Both the position numbers and the translations under genes were made by a program. From Bacillota bacterium (lineage in GTDB: Bacteria > Bacillota_I > Bacilli_A > RF39 > UBA660), in NCBI GenBank assembly GCA_003149915.1, contig QAMK01000020.1:1-13180 (forward strand): DNA of 13,180 nucleotides, in the 5' to 3' direction. The notes below the pieces were generated by a model that saw only the letters and a list, made by a program, of their open reading frames with translations, was not told where the DNA came from and searched no databases. Shown piece by piece: positions 13,091 through 13,180 of this stretch; position 1 is the stretch's first letter, and every line of letters starts with the position of its first letter.

Positions 13091-13180
13091 CTATTCCCCA
13101 TCCTGGCGGTCAGGGCTGTCGGAACCTTTGCGGCCTGCCTTTTTCAGGGGAAGCCGCGGGAAAAGTTTTCTGAACCGCAC
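13091..13180 (-). CDS. C-terminal tail of a convergent chromosomal gene, partial
   Basis: Entering from the right edge on the minus strand, the reading VRFRKLFPRLPLKKAGRKG, then SDSPDRQDGE, stops at 13091. It is basic then polar, as many protein tails are, but too short to name. If real, the gene faces tRNA-Lys, and the restored palindrome between them would be a shared bidirectional terminator. Only 29 codons are visible, so it may be chance. Confidence 0.35.
   Translation of the reverse strand: MRFRKLFPRLPLKKAGRKGSDSPDRQDGE

Noticed and set aside
1..13180. CRISPR array, insertion sequence or integrase
   Set aside because: No regularly spaced repeats, no IS ends with a transposase, and no tyrosine or serine recombinase motifs were seen on either strand.

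Overview
The window reads as a roughly 12.9 kb decayed mobile-element insertion in a Bacteroidetes (Bacteroidales-type, possibly Alistipes-like) chromosome. The lineage rests on TAnnTTTG-type promoter boxes, Bacteroidetes-style UmuD/UmuC, a DUF932 protein, the C-terminal half of a Bacteroidetes-type ParB, and RHS-tail toxin cassettes. No search could be run, so family names come from recognising motifs.

Layout. Positions 1-42 are the 3' part of a tRNA-Lys(CUU) gene, followed by a long hairpin terminator. A 25-bp piece of that hairpin (57-81) recurs exactly at 13000-13024. Joining the outer halves in silico rebuilds a perfect palindrome with 21-bp arms, so the two copies look like attL/attR-type junctions of an insertion into the tRNA-Lys terminator. 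Inside lie: (i) 147-2077, a leader with candidate operators, then umuD and umuC, both broken by single-base frameshifts; (ii) 2155-7105, a visibly AT-richer block of toxin-immunity cassettes on the minus strand; (iii) 7118-9126, a secreted transglutaminase-like protein (minus) and a divergent SRAP/HMCES-type protein (plus); (iv) 9155-11400, a DUF932 gene, a small companion gene, a hidden small ORF, and remnants of an ORF6N protein and an XRE regulator; (v) 11468-12123, a GC-rich structured stretch ending in a terminator; (vi) 12106-12999, a ParB-like gene lacking its N-terminal half, cut at the right-hand repeat. After 13030 comes chromosomal sequence that probably holds the tail of a convergent gene.

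The most interesting part is block (ii). Cassettes 1 and 3 share a 22-nt leader, an in-frame signal peptide, and only about 22 residues of the RHS core terminus (SPYxYCAGNPIKYVDPxG). Unrelated toxin domains follow directly: a JAB-like domain in cassette 1 and an HExxH zincin in cassette 3. Each is followed by an overlapping or adjacent gene for a secreted, lipoprotein or membrane product, the expected form for immunity against a periplasm-acting toxin. They look like miniature, shell-less RHS toxins. Cassette 2 has lost its leader at the DPxG boundary. Cassette 4 has lost its toxin body but keeps an intact lipoprotein immunity candidate.

umuDC and the SRAP gene would form a DNA-damage module. 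Seven probable one-base deletions in five loci (umuD, umuC, DUF932, the 44-aa ORF and parB) suggest either real decay or an indel-prone assembly. No integrase, relaxase or transposase is visible, so the element would not move by itself.
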